In this document: positions 29,950-37,500 of the stretch, one piece after another
Layout of the letters: the number at the start of each line of letters is the position of its first letter
How positions within the stretch are numbered: position 1 is the stretch's first letter
NCBI GenBank assembly: GCA_030141605.1
Contig: JAQGDQ010000240.1
Location: forward strand, 75,001 to 112,500
Source: Tubiluchus corallicola
Taxonomy: Eukaryota; Priapulida; Priapulimorpha; Priapulimorphida; Tubiluchidae
Reading direction: 5' to 3'
Length of the DNA: 37,500 bases
Position numbers and translations under genes: made by a program
The notes under the pieces: model-generated
What the model saw: the letters and a program-made list of their open reading frames with translations, nothing else
What the model was told of the DNA's origin: nothing
The model's database searches: none

Positions 29950-30780
29950 GTTCTGATTTAGTCGGCTTTTTAAATCCAGAATGATCATCAGTTACATGTA
30001 TTTAACATATGTGTATCACAGACGGTAGACGTCATCTGACGTCGTCCAAAGCTTTCCGGAATTTAATGATTTATCTTACAAACGAAACTCGAAAATTTTC
30101 AACGTGTTAACAAAATCGGAAACAATTTAAAACTTGCTCATATCTTTGCGCAATAGTATAATTCACACGCATACGGCCTGATTACATAATGTGTCGTCTA
30201 AACACCTTGCGTGGAAGATAGTACAAATGACACAATGTTTTATTCACGAAGTACAGGTACATAAGCAACTGTAGAAAGCATGCTTTTTGAACAAATGCTA
30301 GCTTTGAATCCATTGCCACGTTTGCTAAACAGAGGGAAGCTGTAGACGGAATTTGGGGGTTGCATATTAGGAACATCTGTTTTTGTATGGCCCAGGGGCT
30401 TATTATCGGGTGTGTATAGAGGCCAAGATGCCCATATCGTGGTCAGAAAAACATGAAGACTGTTTATGTTTCAATGGTGAATATTATTATTGAAGATTCC
30501 AAACAGAATAATTCAGTAGTCAGTTAAGCCATTTGGAATAGAAATGACCTTGATGCTATTTTTTACTTTAGGTGAGAATAAAAATTATATAAGAGACCTT
30601 GGCAATAACAACGTGGCTATGAGCGCCCTTCAATAAAAATACGAAAGTATAATAACGCATGTACGCAAGCGGGTACGAAAGTAGGTAGTAGCAGATGCAT
30701 GTAGATTACAAGGTGCATTTAGGAGTCGACTTTGCACCTGAATTCTAACATCTCATTATGCCTGCATTAGGACTCGGGTT
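29950..30780. other. non-coding, with one inverted CRE pair
   Basis: GACGTCA TC TGACGTC at 30028-30043 is a perfect inverted pair of CRE-like half-palindromes. Otherwise nothing was recognised. The minus frame 30182-30376 lacks support. Confidence 0.5.
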
Positions 30781-30805
30781 TCTCGAAATTACCGAATGCT
30801 TACAA

Positions 30806-30870
30806 TGAGAGTGGGAGACAAGAGAGGAAGAGAGAGAAATATAGAGGGAAAGAGAGAAATGCACAAATGA
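30806..30870. repeat. GA-rich polypurine tract
   Basis: GAGAGAGAAATATAGAGGG-type sequence, nearly all purine, immediately before the AGGT/AGGC array. Confidence 0.85.
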
Positions 30871-30929
30871 GCATGCAAGTGAAGCGAGCAGTATTACAAA
30901 AGTTAAAATGAGTTAGCCTGTCATGTTTG

Positions 30930-31190
30930 AATGTACGCATGCAGGTAGGCAGGTAGGTAGGTAGGCAGGCGTACAGGTAGATAGGCAGGCAGACAGGCAG
31001 GCAAGCAGGCAGGTAGGTAGGCAAGTTGATAGATGGATAAGTAAATAGGTAGACAGCTAGGAATGTACCTAGATATTAGGTAGGAAGTTACATAATTAGG
31101 TAAGTACTAGATAGGCGGGACGGCAGGGAGTAACTAGGTAGTCATATAACACTATGTAAGTAGGTAGGTAGGCAGGTGTATTGACAAGTA
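30930..31190. repeat. AGGT/AGGC tetranucleotide array
   Basis: Units AGGC and AGGT are nearly regular at 30943-31025, degenerate to about 31150, then clear again at 31160-31180. The minus-strand frame at 30800-31024 (PTYLPACLPVCLP) is the translated repeat. Confidence 0.93.
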
Positions 31191-31255
31191 GTTAATCAAG
31201 TAGTTATTACTGTGCGTGTTTTAAAAGCCTCCCTATCTGCCTGGAATATATGGCT

Positions 31256-32080
31256 TCACAGATTTATCATCTGTGATTTCTTCCGATCAATGTCTCTACG
31301 CTGCATTACTTTAAAACAGCTTTGCAGCTTAAATAGCTGTATGTTTTCCTTGACCAAAGCCTCCACGCTGCATTGGTTTGAGCATGCTCTAGACTCCAGA
31401 TAAAACTGTTCGCCTGCATTGATTCCTCTCATTAGTACATGCAATTTTTGCGTAATTTTTATGGGACAGAATTTAGAAGAGCTTTTCCAAACGCCACATG
31501 AGAGTCTTGAGGGAGCTTTTGTTAAGAGTTTAAACATTTTTACAAAGTGAGAAAATTGATTTCGAAAAAAACGTTTTTTGGGGGTGATTAGTATCATTCT
31601 TATAAGGAAGTCATGAAACCATGCCTAAAGATATCTTCAGAGCCATTGAGCATCAAACAAATTGTTCTTGCATCATCAAAAATGTAGCTAAATGATGAAC
31701 AACTTTTGTCTTCTTGCATCCTTCGTCGACTCACAAATCGTAAGTGTATCGTAGTTACTCGACGGCGGTTAAATTTCTTGATGAGTTCTTTGATGGTGCT
31801 TGAGGGCGATTTTAGTGGTAGGGCATTAGCTTCTGATGACTGTAACACCCGTACGATTTTATCAAACCGTAAAACGGTTTGGAATACAACGTTCAGTAAT
31901 AAGTGTCTTAATGACTTTGTAACATTTATTTCTATGTATTACTAAAAAAATCTGTAACTTGGATTAGACGAGGTAGTTCTAAATCTGCTACCACTTTCGC
32001 CCAGAAAGTGACGCGCACCATGGCAACAAACTGATGCAGCCAGTTAGGGAGAACTCCTGCAGTGATGCCTGTTTATTCAA
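31256..32080 (-). pseudogene. possible decayed coding relic, unassigned
   Basis: On the minus strand three long frames follow one another with frame changes: about 32080-31935 (includes NWLHQFVAMVRVTFWAKV), about 31944-31600 (about 114 codons, includes STIKELIKKFNRRRVTTIH), and 31597-31256 (113 codons, the longest ATG-initiated frame in the window). The pattern fits one coding region broken by shifts. The STIKELIKKFNRRR segment vaguely resembles the helix-turn-helix of Tc1/mariner-type transposases, but that is a guess. GC at third positions is near background, so chance is not excluded. Confidence 0.2.
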
Positions 32081-32099
32081 GCATTTCGACGACGGCTTC

Positions 32100-33240
32100 T
32101 TGATAGAGTATCGGAGTATGAGAGTTGTGGTTTCTCAGTCAATACAAAAGCCTTAGCAAGCCTGGGTCGTCATGTTGATCACTTTATAATTGCAATTTGT
32201 GAGCTTAAAGCTATAGCTGAAAAACTTTTGGTAAATTTTTATGAGATTTAGCACCTTCATATCAGCAGTGGCGGCAGTGGTGAACATGATCATGGTAATA
32301 GTACAGCAGAAGAAGCAGTCGCTGATTGAAATGTGAGAAAGATGCTGTTTATGGCAGTGGCGCTGAGGGCCCCCAAAAGAGTCAAATTCAAAAAAATTAT
32401 TATGAATGAGTCCAAGTAATATTTTATACTCAAATCATAAACTATAAAATCAGCAATTTCAATAGCGAAGGAAACTAAGACAAATAGGGGTTATTTAACA
32501 AGCCGGTGCTTCCAATTACAGGTTAATTTTGCTGGACAGTTAAACTTTGTGCATGATTACTGCGCCTTTTGTGAAATATAAATCGCTGAAGCAGTAACTC
32601 AGCAGTTAAATGCACTGAAGTGTAAGTGAAAATTGCTGGGTGTTTAGTTGCACCTTGCAGGGGTGACATTGAATCAGACCAGACGGGTTAAATTCTCTTA
32701 TTAGTGTCAGAGGAAAACTAATACATGTGACACAGAACCAGCAAGACTCATATTACAATTAACTCACAACATAATGTAAGACTGTTCGTCTTGGAGATTT
32801 TAATCCTAATTAAAAATTTGAACTTTACTCACTTAAGCTAAGGAAATCACGTAAGACGAAAAAATGTGGAACATTTGTATTTCATTTATTCGAAAAAGTA
32901 TTTCCAAGACATTTTATTTTCATAGAGTGCTCTTTAAAAAGTCCCACTGTAAAAGGTTAGTGCAGTACTTGTTCACGAGCGACATGTTATTATGTCGTAT
33001 AACATTATAATGTAACAGTATTTACAAACAGCTAAACGATGGTAGAGAAGTTATTTATTTAACAGGTCCATGAGTGACTTAGTACCTGGCAACTACACAC
33101 TGCTAGTCTTCAAAAAATTTGGGCTCTTAGACACAATTAATATTTTTAAGGAATTAAAAACTGTTGTAGGTAAGATTAGTATAACAGTTTGACAGGACTC
33201 AGAACAAAATCAGAAAATCTGAGTACACCTCTGTATACCT
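32100..33240. other. non-coding, no gene seen
   Basis: There are a few GGC/AGT/CAG words near 32268-32325. CGACAT/ATGTCG form a 6-bp hairpin near 32980. Nothing else is supported. Confidence 0.5.
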
Positions 33241-33257
33241 TAATTATAATAAACGAA

Positions 33258-33540
33258 ACAGCTCTTCGAGTGACATAAAGATGTATCAGTCCAGACTTTT
33301 AATTTCTTGTCACATTACTTCTTTAGGAAAAATCCCAAAACCGCAGACAATATCAAGATAACAATAATTCTTCACGTGACACAAGGAAACAACTTTCCTT
33401 CAGAAGGTACCTGATTAGCTAGTTAGCACAGTAGTTCCCGCTGTAACGCATAACATGTGTATAGTTTTAAAATTAAAACACACGCCCAATCTCGTACATC
33501 GTTAGCACTGCAGTTCTTCGTGTGACATAACGATACAGGT
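33258..33540 (+). repeat. dispersed CTTCGTGTGACATAA repeat family
   Basis: CTTCGAGTGACATAA (33264-33278), CTTCACGTGACACAA (33370-33384) and CTTCGTGTGACATAA (33516-33530). The first and third agree at 14 of 15. GTTAGCAC precedes a copy at 33501 and also occurs at 33422 before a more diverged one. The spacing is irregular (106 and 146 bp). The core is close to the 4.4-5.2 kb unit: CTCGTGTGAAATAAC (4782) against TTCGTGTGACATAAC (33517), 13 of 15. Confidence 0.5.
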
Positions 33541-33779
33541 AAACTTTAGGTAATTCAAAAAACCAAATTCTTGCAATAGAAATGTGCCTCAATGAGAACA
33601 AAAATCTTGATTTAAACGACGCGCAATCATGTTGTTAAAATCATCAAACTAGCGACTAACTTGAAGGACATTTTCAACCTTAATTATCAACAGTTTCACG
33701 GTACGACGAACTATCGAAATATTCATCACTGTGGTTTTGAATGAAGTCATGAATGTAATCTCGATCACGATTTATTTCA

Positions 33780-34200
33780 GAAGCTTGCATTTTGCTTTTT
33801 ATTTGCTCGCTTATTTACTTGTTACTTAATTGCCTACCTGCTTGCTTACTCACTCACTCACTCACTCACTGTAAGCATTTTACTTCCTCCATTAGAAAGG
33901 AATGGATAGAACTTTTCGGTAATGCCTTGCCGATGTAATTTTCTATAGTTTATTCATTCATTTACTTTGTATTATGATTACTTTGTATTACTTACTATGA
34001 CAATCAAGTCATAATTGTAAATATTTATAACTGTTGTATGTAATTTTTGCCCTGAATGTATTTTTGTATATATGAATCTAGAGTTTGCAATAAAGACTTA
34101 AATCAAATCAAATCACTCACTCACTGACTCTCTCGCTCGTTACTTACTTATTTTTTTGCATACTTAATTTCACTTAGTTATTTTTGTACCTAAGTTACAA
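33780..34200. repeat. CTTA/CTCA/TTTG tetranucleotide array, split by an insertion
   Basis: A degenerate period-4 array runs from about 33780 into a pure CACT run ending at 33871, is interrupted at 33872-34113, and resumes with the same CACT run from 34114 to about 34200. Confidence 0.85.
33872..34113 (+). mobile_element. 5'-truncated non-LTR retrotransposon (LINE) 3' end
   Basis: The insert carries AT-rich 3'-UTR-like sequence, then AATAAAGACTT and a pentanucleotide tail AATCAAATCAAAT. It is flanked by identical 13-bp repeats CACTCACTCACTG (33859-33871 and 34114-34126), consistent with target-site duplication inside the tetranucleotide array.  The terminal G, which breaks the CACT periodicity on both sides, makes a true duplication more likely than repeat coincidence. 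The clade is not determined. Confidence 0.6.
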
Positions 34201-34204
34201 GTCT

Positions 34205-36490
34205 AGTGACTAGTGAGTCTGGACCTTCAAGCCAATTTAGGAACTAAGCCGCCTCCAAAAATACCTTATCAGGGACAAGTCCTAACGATCATAAAAAGAA
34301 GAACATGAAAAAAGATTTGCGATTCGTGCAGTTTTATTATATTATGACAGAGTAACCTTCTTCGGTATGACACAGCTACAAGAATTCTTTAAATTAAAAT
34401 GCCCACTGTTAACAAAGCAACCATATAACAGCCAAGTCATAACAGGAAGCTCTTATGAACAACTGAGCGGTCAAAAGGGCTGCTAAAAGCAATGCAAATT
34501 GCCCCGCTTCCATACGCAAATAGAAACCCCAAACAAAAATTGTACAGAGGAATTAGAACTCGCAGCGCAGTTCCAGTAAAATGAAACGTGACAAATCTTA
34601 TAACTCGCTATAAAGACCAGTGGGAGTTTTCAAAAAGATGATATTTTATCTGACTTTGCGTAAATCACCCAAGAATTTTAGCTAAAGTTTCGTGTAAAAA
34701 CACATATATTACAAAAAAAATTGGAAACGTAAAGGATAATTTCCAGAGAGGAGCCGATGAGGCGGGAAGGCATTTTGGCCTTTGTCGGACGGATGCATCA
34801 AAGGAGGTAAACAGCCGTGACAGAAGAAACCGCCTTAGCAGCATTTTATCAGTGCTCGTTTACTTTTCGCAGTAAAGTACGTCCCGTAGCCTGGCCCACT
34901 TACAGATTTTTGAGAAATCCTGGAAATAAATAACAGGCTAATAAATAATAAATCACGAGGGGTGTAAGAATCATAAGATCGAGTGAGAATCCCCATGGTA
35001 AACATTAAAACAAAAAAACTATTTTTTGTCATCCTAATCAAAATCAGCGCTCAGTTTAGTAAACATTAGGCAAACGAATAAAGTGAATGATGTTCAAATA
35101 AAAAGTAACCTTCTAAGTTTCCACTTGCTAAAAAGCAACTCAGTGTTGGAAATGTAGGCCTATTATTGTGAAGCGCCAGTAGGAGTTTCATAGCGTAAGA
35201 GCATTAGTTTTGCTTCATCAGCTTATGAATAACTAACGAAGAACGCTTACATAAAACCAAGTTTATACTGATTCGACATTTACGATATTCGTAAGTTGAT
35301 GTTTGTGCAGATTTTCTATAATGACACGCCTCAAACAAGCACTGCACGGTTTTTTTTACTTTTTAGCTTTTGATTTTAGTAACTGCAGTCGCTCAGCAAA
35401 GCAGTATCGCCAATAATTTTCCCTGTTCACCAACATCACTGAAATACTGATCAGACTTATCAAATGTTATACCGCGTCCGCGCAATACAAATCTCACGTT
35501 ACCTATAATCCAAGAAGCCAATTACATTCGAACATGTTTTATCAGGCATCAGTGAATTGAAACTCACTAGCAGAATTTTCAACTGCGACCGGAGAAAATT
35601 TTCTGATTCCCTGCTATACTAACTAATTGAAAAGTAATATCATTATCTTAATATCCCCGCTCCCGTTTCCTTTGAAGATTGTTAGGTGAAATTTATGTAA
35701 TCTGTCGTTCGCTCTGAGAAATTGGAAATTCATGGAGGTTTTTCAAAGCATAGGCAGTTATTTCAGGTAATTGTAACGTGTATTAATCACCAAATGACGT
35801 AGAATTATGTGTATATTCTCTACGTCTATTATTGTTATAAAATCATAATTTCAAAACGTTCTTGCCATGCTAAGAAAACCTTGAATTGTCAGTCCTGAAA
35901 ACCGTTCCTGTCAAGGCTAAGATACCTAACAGTCTGAACACTTTATTTAATGTTTTATTTTTAAAACACTGTGAAAAACATGACATTCTACAAGAAATTT
36001 TTATACAGTATAATTATTATAATGCGCTTTTCAATTTTCACAATACTGTCATAAAAAAAATTCAAAAGTAGAACCCATATTCAGTCTTTTCATGTAAAAA
36101 TCACCGTTTCCTTAAAACGCTATATAAAAAGTTCTGAAGATATACTACTTCACAACCGAATACTTATAACAATGCTAGTAATTACTGTTTATGCAAATCA
36201 TCTGAAATGTAAATTCACAACCTTAAATACACTGTTGCCACTCTTCTCGTTAATTTTTCTCCGGTTCTTTTTTCATCAGCAACAAAAAATGTTGTGTCGA
36301 ATAGGAATATCGAAAATCGCACTAGAGGTGCATAAATGTTCACTGCAATTAAAGAAATACCGTAAACATCCATCTGTCAAAAACATCCATTCTTGTTACT
36401 TCTTATTTTTAAACCAAACGTCTGCAAAAAGAAGAAATGTGGAAAAATTCGTCCAGGAAATCCTAGATTGGGTATAGATTTGTACAAGAG
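34205..36490. other. AT-rich non-coding DNA
   Basis: No supported gene. TAGGCCTA at 35155-35162. The frames at 34835-35041, 35886-36071 and 36172-36477 lack splice and composition support. Confidence 0.5.
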
Positions 36491-36496
36491 GCAGTG

Positions 36497-36679
36497 CACA
36501 CATTTCGACACAGACATTTGGACACGGATGTTTTGCCCAGAGACATTTGGACACAAAGTACTTTGGACACAAGGCTGTTTCGGCACATAGGTAATTTGGA
36601 CACAAGGCAATTTGAACACATAGGCCATTTGTACACAAGGCAATTTGGGCACAGATTATTTGGACACTAAGCAATTTCT
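36497..36679 (+). repeat. 16-bp minisatellite with 33-bp higher-order unit
   Basis: About 11-12 units of consensus ACACAAGGCAATTTGG. In the centre, units alternate: ACACAAGGC..TTT type then CACATAGG..ATTT type, giving a 33-bp period (36567-36599, 36600-36632, 36633 onward). Because 33 is a multiple of 3, frames stay open through it on both strands. The two long minus-strand frames (36377-36652, 36396-36689) show an 11-residue Cys-rich period, such as GLCVQIALCPN. Confidence 0.92.
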
Positions 36680-36689
36680 GCATTCTCAC

Positions 36690-37125
36690 TCACTATACAA
36701 TTTATTCTGAGCGTCTGTTATGTGAAAAAATTTAGTCATCGTCATATCTCTGGAGTTTAAAGGATGAGAAATGAGTTATAGCTCCGATTGACCCAAAAAT
36801 TAATACGCTCTGATTCTGGCTCACATCCAGTGACATCCTACCAGCATAACCCAATCATAAAACTTTTATAATAATAGTGTCCGTGTGGCTGTAGCGAAAG
36901 CGGCGAAATTTTTTATTGTCTCTGGCAACTGCGACTGAATCCGTTGTACTGTATGAACTGGAAAGTTTTTTATTGCCCATTTTACTAACTTGTGAAAATA
37001 ATCCTCTAAGGAAAATCAAACCTTCTGGTGCTGATGTCCATCATTTAGTCTTAATTAGCACCTAAACAGCTTAATCTGTATTTCATTATTATCACACCTA
37101 AATTGCGCACTAGATTTCGGTTCTT
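36690..37125. other. non-coding, no gene seen
   Basis: No repeat or supported frame. The segment ends in the pyrimidine-rich acceptor of the next candidate exon. Confidence 0.5.
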
Positions 37126-37128
37126 TAG

Positions 37129-37326
37129 CTCAGCGCGAAAAGTTACGGCAAGAAATATCACCGTATCGGTTGCAATCGCTGTACTGTGTCAGACTTATCT
37201 GTCGCAGTTGCCGCAGTTACCGCAGCCACCGCCACCGCATCCGGATATCCCGATTCAATGAAAATATTTACGTACTTTTTGACCTGCAGACTGCAGCTAC
37301 TGTTGCAGGAGTTGAATTCGAAGTAG
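37129..37326 (+). CDS. candidate 3'-terminal coding exon, unknown protein
   Basis: The acceptor TTTCGGTTCTTTAG is followed by 65 open codons ending in TAG at 37324-37326. The peptide includes SYGKKYHRIGCNRCTVSD, an Ala/Thr/Val-rich stretch (AVAAVTAATATASG) and MKIFTYFLTCRLQLLLQEL. G or C fills about 55% of third positions and purines about 57% of first positions. AATAAA at 37346-37351 lies 20 bp past the stop. The Ala/Thr run comes from a GCA/GCC/ACC-rich stretch, and an overlapping frame (37170-37382) is also open, which tempers the call. An upstream exon is not identified. Confidence 0.3.
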   Translation, partial: LSAKSYGKKYHRIGCNRCTVSDLSVAVAAVTAATATASGYPDSMKIFTYFLTCRLQLLLQELNSK

Positions 37327-37345
37327 CGAAAAAAGAACCTTTCAA

Positions 37346-37351
37346 AATAAA
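37346..37351 (+). terminator. AATAAA poly(A) signal candidate
   Basis: Canonical hexamer 20 bp downstream of the stop codon of the 37129-37326 candidate exon. The hexamer is common in AT-rich DNA, so its value depends on that exon being real. Confidence 0.25.
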
Positions 37352-37500
37352 TAATACATGTGTTTCATCTACGTTTTTTTAGATAGCTGAAGCTCTTTGA
37401 ATTTTGCAAAAAATGGCTTAAATTCATCCATCTCCAAGAACAGGGTATAACTAAATAACCACTGTTGCTAAATGGCACGATCTCCCGATTGAATCCAAAT

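Noticed and set aside
36377-36689. Two long minus-strand Cys-rich frames as genes
   Set aside because: Both run through the 33-bp higher-order minisatellite, and other frames, including on the plus strand, are also open.
37125-37185. TTTAGCTCAGCGCG..GGTTGCAATCGC as a tRNA-like A/B box pair
   Set aside because: The B box is poor, no stems can be drawn, and the same sequence is better explained as acceptor plus open frame.
1-37500. CRISPR arrays, prophage, operons or bacterial gene clusters
   Set aside because: There are no spaced identical repeats, no long ORFs, no Shine-Dalgarno/ORF coupling and no prokaryotic gene families. All the evidence points to animal DNA.

Overview
This is animal nuclear DNA, most likely from a marine or other aquatic invertebrate; a mollusc is plausible but cannot be proven from the sequence. 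It is AT-rich, has no long open reading frame (the longest ATG-initiated frame is 113 codons), and has no operons or ribosome-binding sites. It is full of microsatellites, degenerate minisatellites and remnants of SINE, LINE and DNA-transposon elements. There are no rRNA genes, intact tRNA genes, CRISPR arrays or bacterial genes. The palindrome TAGGCCTA occurs eight times, far above chance.

Layout. 0.6-0.7 kb: short minus-strand exon candidate. 0.94 kb: GT repeat joined to a 14-G run. 2.3-3.6 kb: two arrays of one 15-bp repeat family in opposite orientation, with a plus-strand exon candidate between them. 3.9-4.05 kb: minus-strand exon candidate. 4.4-5.2 kb: degenerate minisatellite. 5.46-5.62 kb: CA/CG microsatellite. 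5.98-6.06 kb: imperfect hairpin. 7.9-9.1 kb: TTTG and GAAC/AATG arrays. 11.4 kb: paired hairpins. 12.2-12.4 kb: tRNA-derived SINE with target-site duplications. 12.7 kb: NRF1-like palindrome just before a 39-codon ORF. 15.5 kb: duplicated CRE-like sites. 15.0-18.6 kb: minus-strand exon candidates. 19.0-19.6 kb: trinucleotide array with a perfect 35-bp duplication. 20.8-21.0 kb: tetranucleotide array. 21.2-22.4 kb: cluster of mobile-element structure, including a 493-bp hAT-like MITE. 24 kb: tetranucleotide array. 25.2 kb: well-bounded minus-strand exon. 29.7 kb: best plus-strand terminal exon. 30.9-31.2 kb: AGGT/AGGC array. 31.3-32.1 kb: possible decayed coding relic. 33.3-33.5 kb: dispersed 15-mer family. 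33.8-34.2 kb: tetranucleotide array split by a 5'-truncated LINE. 36.5-36.7 kb: 16-bp minisatellite with a 33-bp higher-order unit. 37.1-37.35 kb: terminal exon candidate with a poly(A) signal.

No protein family was recognised, so no gene symbols are given. The exon calls rest on splice-site consensus, open frame and third-codon-position GC. Chance produces many such exons in 37 kb of AT-rich DNA, and confidences are set accordingly. The repeats and mobile-element remnants are the secure part of this annotation. The window reads as introns and intergenic DNA around sparse small exons, and no coherent new multi-gene system is visible.
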